Assembly (NCBI GenBank): GCA_947461325.1
Contig: CANHLD010000105.1
Location: 1-6,370 of the forward strand
Source of the DNA: Comamonadaceae bacterium
Lineage (GTDB): Bacteria; Pseudomonadota; Gammaproteobacteria; Burkholderiales; Burkholderiaceae_C
Length of the DNA stretch: 6,370 nucleotides
Direction: 5' to 3'
Within the stretch, counting starts at the first letter, position 1. Each line of letters begins with the position of its first letter. Shown here piece by piece: positions 5,835 through 6,370 of this stretch. Both the position numbers and the translations under genes were made by a program. Below the pieces are notes generated by a model. The model was not told the DNA's origin and did not search any database. It was given only the letters and a program-made list of their open reading frames with translations.

Positions 5835-6370
5835 CCTTGACCTTCGCTCCTCGTCAGCAAGGTCAAGGTTTGGTTCAATGCATGATTGGCATGAGCCTGA
5901 GTTTGCTGGTGGTGATGACCGCATTCAGTGCCTTTGCTTGGATTCAACGCAGTCAAACTCAGTTACAAACACAAATCGACTTGCATCAAAGGCTGCACGC
6001 CTCTTTTCAATTGGTGCGTGAACGGGTGCAACGTGCAGGCGCGCCTGAATTGACGCTTGACAGTCAAGGGCTGGCCACATTGACATACATGTCTTTGCCC
6101 CTGACAGGTAATGACAACCAGTTGCAGTTGCTGCAATTGCGCAGTGTGACGCCTGCTGATTGCCAGGGTCACCAAGCTTCCACATTGGCTTGGTTACAAG
6201 ATGATTTCAGGCGCAACAGTACACGAGAATTCACCTGTAAAGACATGGCACGCAGCAATGCTACTTATCAGGCATTGATGGACCAAGTCGACGATGTTCG
6301 TTTCCGGTATGCACAAAGCATTCATACAAAGAGCACTGAGCCTTCCCTTGAACTGATGCAGTGGCGAACA
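5822..6370 (+). CDS. pilW: type IV pilus minor prepilin, PilW-type, 3' end outside window
   Basis: The open frame continues to the right edge for 183 codons. After a short leader (MATVTLTFAPRQQG) comes QGLVQCMIGMSLSLLVVMTA, a hydrophobic helix that aligns with the PilW N-terminus (Gly, then the pattern FSLVELMIGMSLSLLVV). Aligned on MIGM, cleavage falls after Gly14, and position 5 is Gln19 where Glu is nearly always found; position 1 is Gln instead of Phe. Cleavage after Gly16 is also possible and would put Met at position 5. Downstream, QRLHASFQLVRERVQRAG (55-72) is the family's conserved region after the helix, followed by a Cys-containing globular domain (Cys114, Cys139) and VDDVRFRYA (156-164), typical of PilW. 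Minor pilins of this class are inserted in the inner membrane and help start pilus assembly with PilV, PilX, FimT/FimU and PilY1. No stop or frameshift is visible in the part present. Confidence 0.85.
   Translation, partial: MATVTLTFAPRQQGQGLVQCMIGMSLSLLVVMTAFSAFAWIQRSQTQLQTQIDLHQRLHASFQLVRERVQRAGAPELTLDSQGLATLTYMSLPLTGNDNQLQLLQLRSVTPADCQGHQASTLAWLQDDFRRNSTREFTCKDMARSNATYQALMDQVDDVRFRYAQSIHTKSTEPSLELMQWRT
5834..5869 (+). repeat. perfect 11-bp inverted repeat (hairpin) in the 5' coding part of the PilW-type gene
   Basis: ACCTTGACCTT (5834-5844) and its exact reverse complement AAGGTCAAGGT (5859-5869) flank a 14-base loop; a G-U pair (5833/5870) could extend the stem in RNA. It begins on the last base of the PilV-type stop codon and covers roughly codons 5-16 of the PilW-type gene. 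There is no run of T after it, so it is not an intrinsic terminator on the plus strand. Confidence 0.6.

Overview
The window reads as ordinary chromosome from a betaproteobacterium, most likely order Burkholderiales and probably Comamonadaceae. The grounds are the gene order (DUF349 protein diverging from a membrane-anchored lytic transglycosylase, then glyA, nrdR and a minor pilin cluster) and the protein sequences, which resemble what I remember of that family. Base composition is moderate for the group. The taxonomic call is inference from memory. I see no tRNA, rRNA, CRISPR array, insertion sequence, phage gene or attachment site.

Layout. About the first third (1-2063, minus strand) is one long open reading frame for a DUF349-domain protein. 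It enters from the divergent region near 2063 and runs off the left edge, so its C-terminus is missing. A gap of 81 bases (2064-2144) separates it from the plus-strand genes. These are a small inner-membrane-anchored lytic transglycosylase (2145-2966), glyA for serine hydroxymethyltransferase (2987-4231) and nrdR, the ribonucleotide reductase repressor (4238-4687). The gaps between these three are 20 and 6 bases, so they probably share a transcript. After 56 bases without a gene come three overlapping prepilin genes: a GspH/FimT-type pseudopilin (4744-5352), a PilV-type prepilin (5349-5834) and a PilW-type prepilin (from 5822, cut by the right edge). They overlap by 4 and 13 bases and are likely translationally coupled.

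How the genes work together. GlyA supplies glycine and one-carbon units for purine and thymidylate synthesis. NrdR represses ribonucleotide reductase when dATP is high, so this pair links to nucleotide supply. The three prepilins are the start of a minor pilin set that would prime type IV pilus assembly; pilX, pilY1 and a major pilin gene would be expected just beyond the right edge. The lytic transglycosylase cleaves peptidoglycan and could help turnover or local opening of the wall, but a link to the pilus is only positional.

I find no undescribed system. The points most worth a second look are: a PilW-type prepilin with Gln where the conserved Glu at mature position 5 should be; a perfect 11-bp inverted repeat in the first codons of that gene; an unusually long basic leader on the FimT-type protein; a 9-base near-identical direct repeat spaced 30 bp apart just before the pilin cluster; and a possible promoter that would make the transglycosylase mRNA nearly leaderless.
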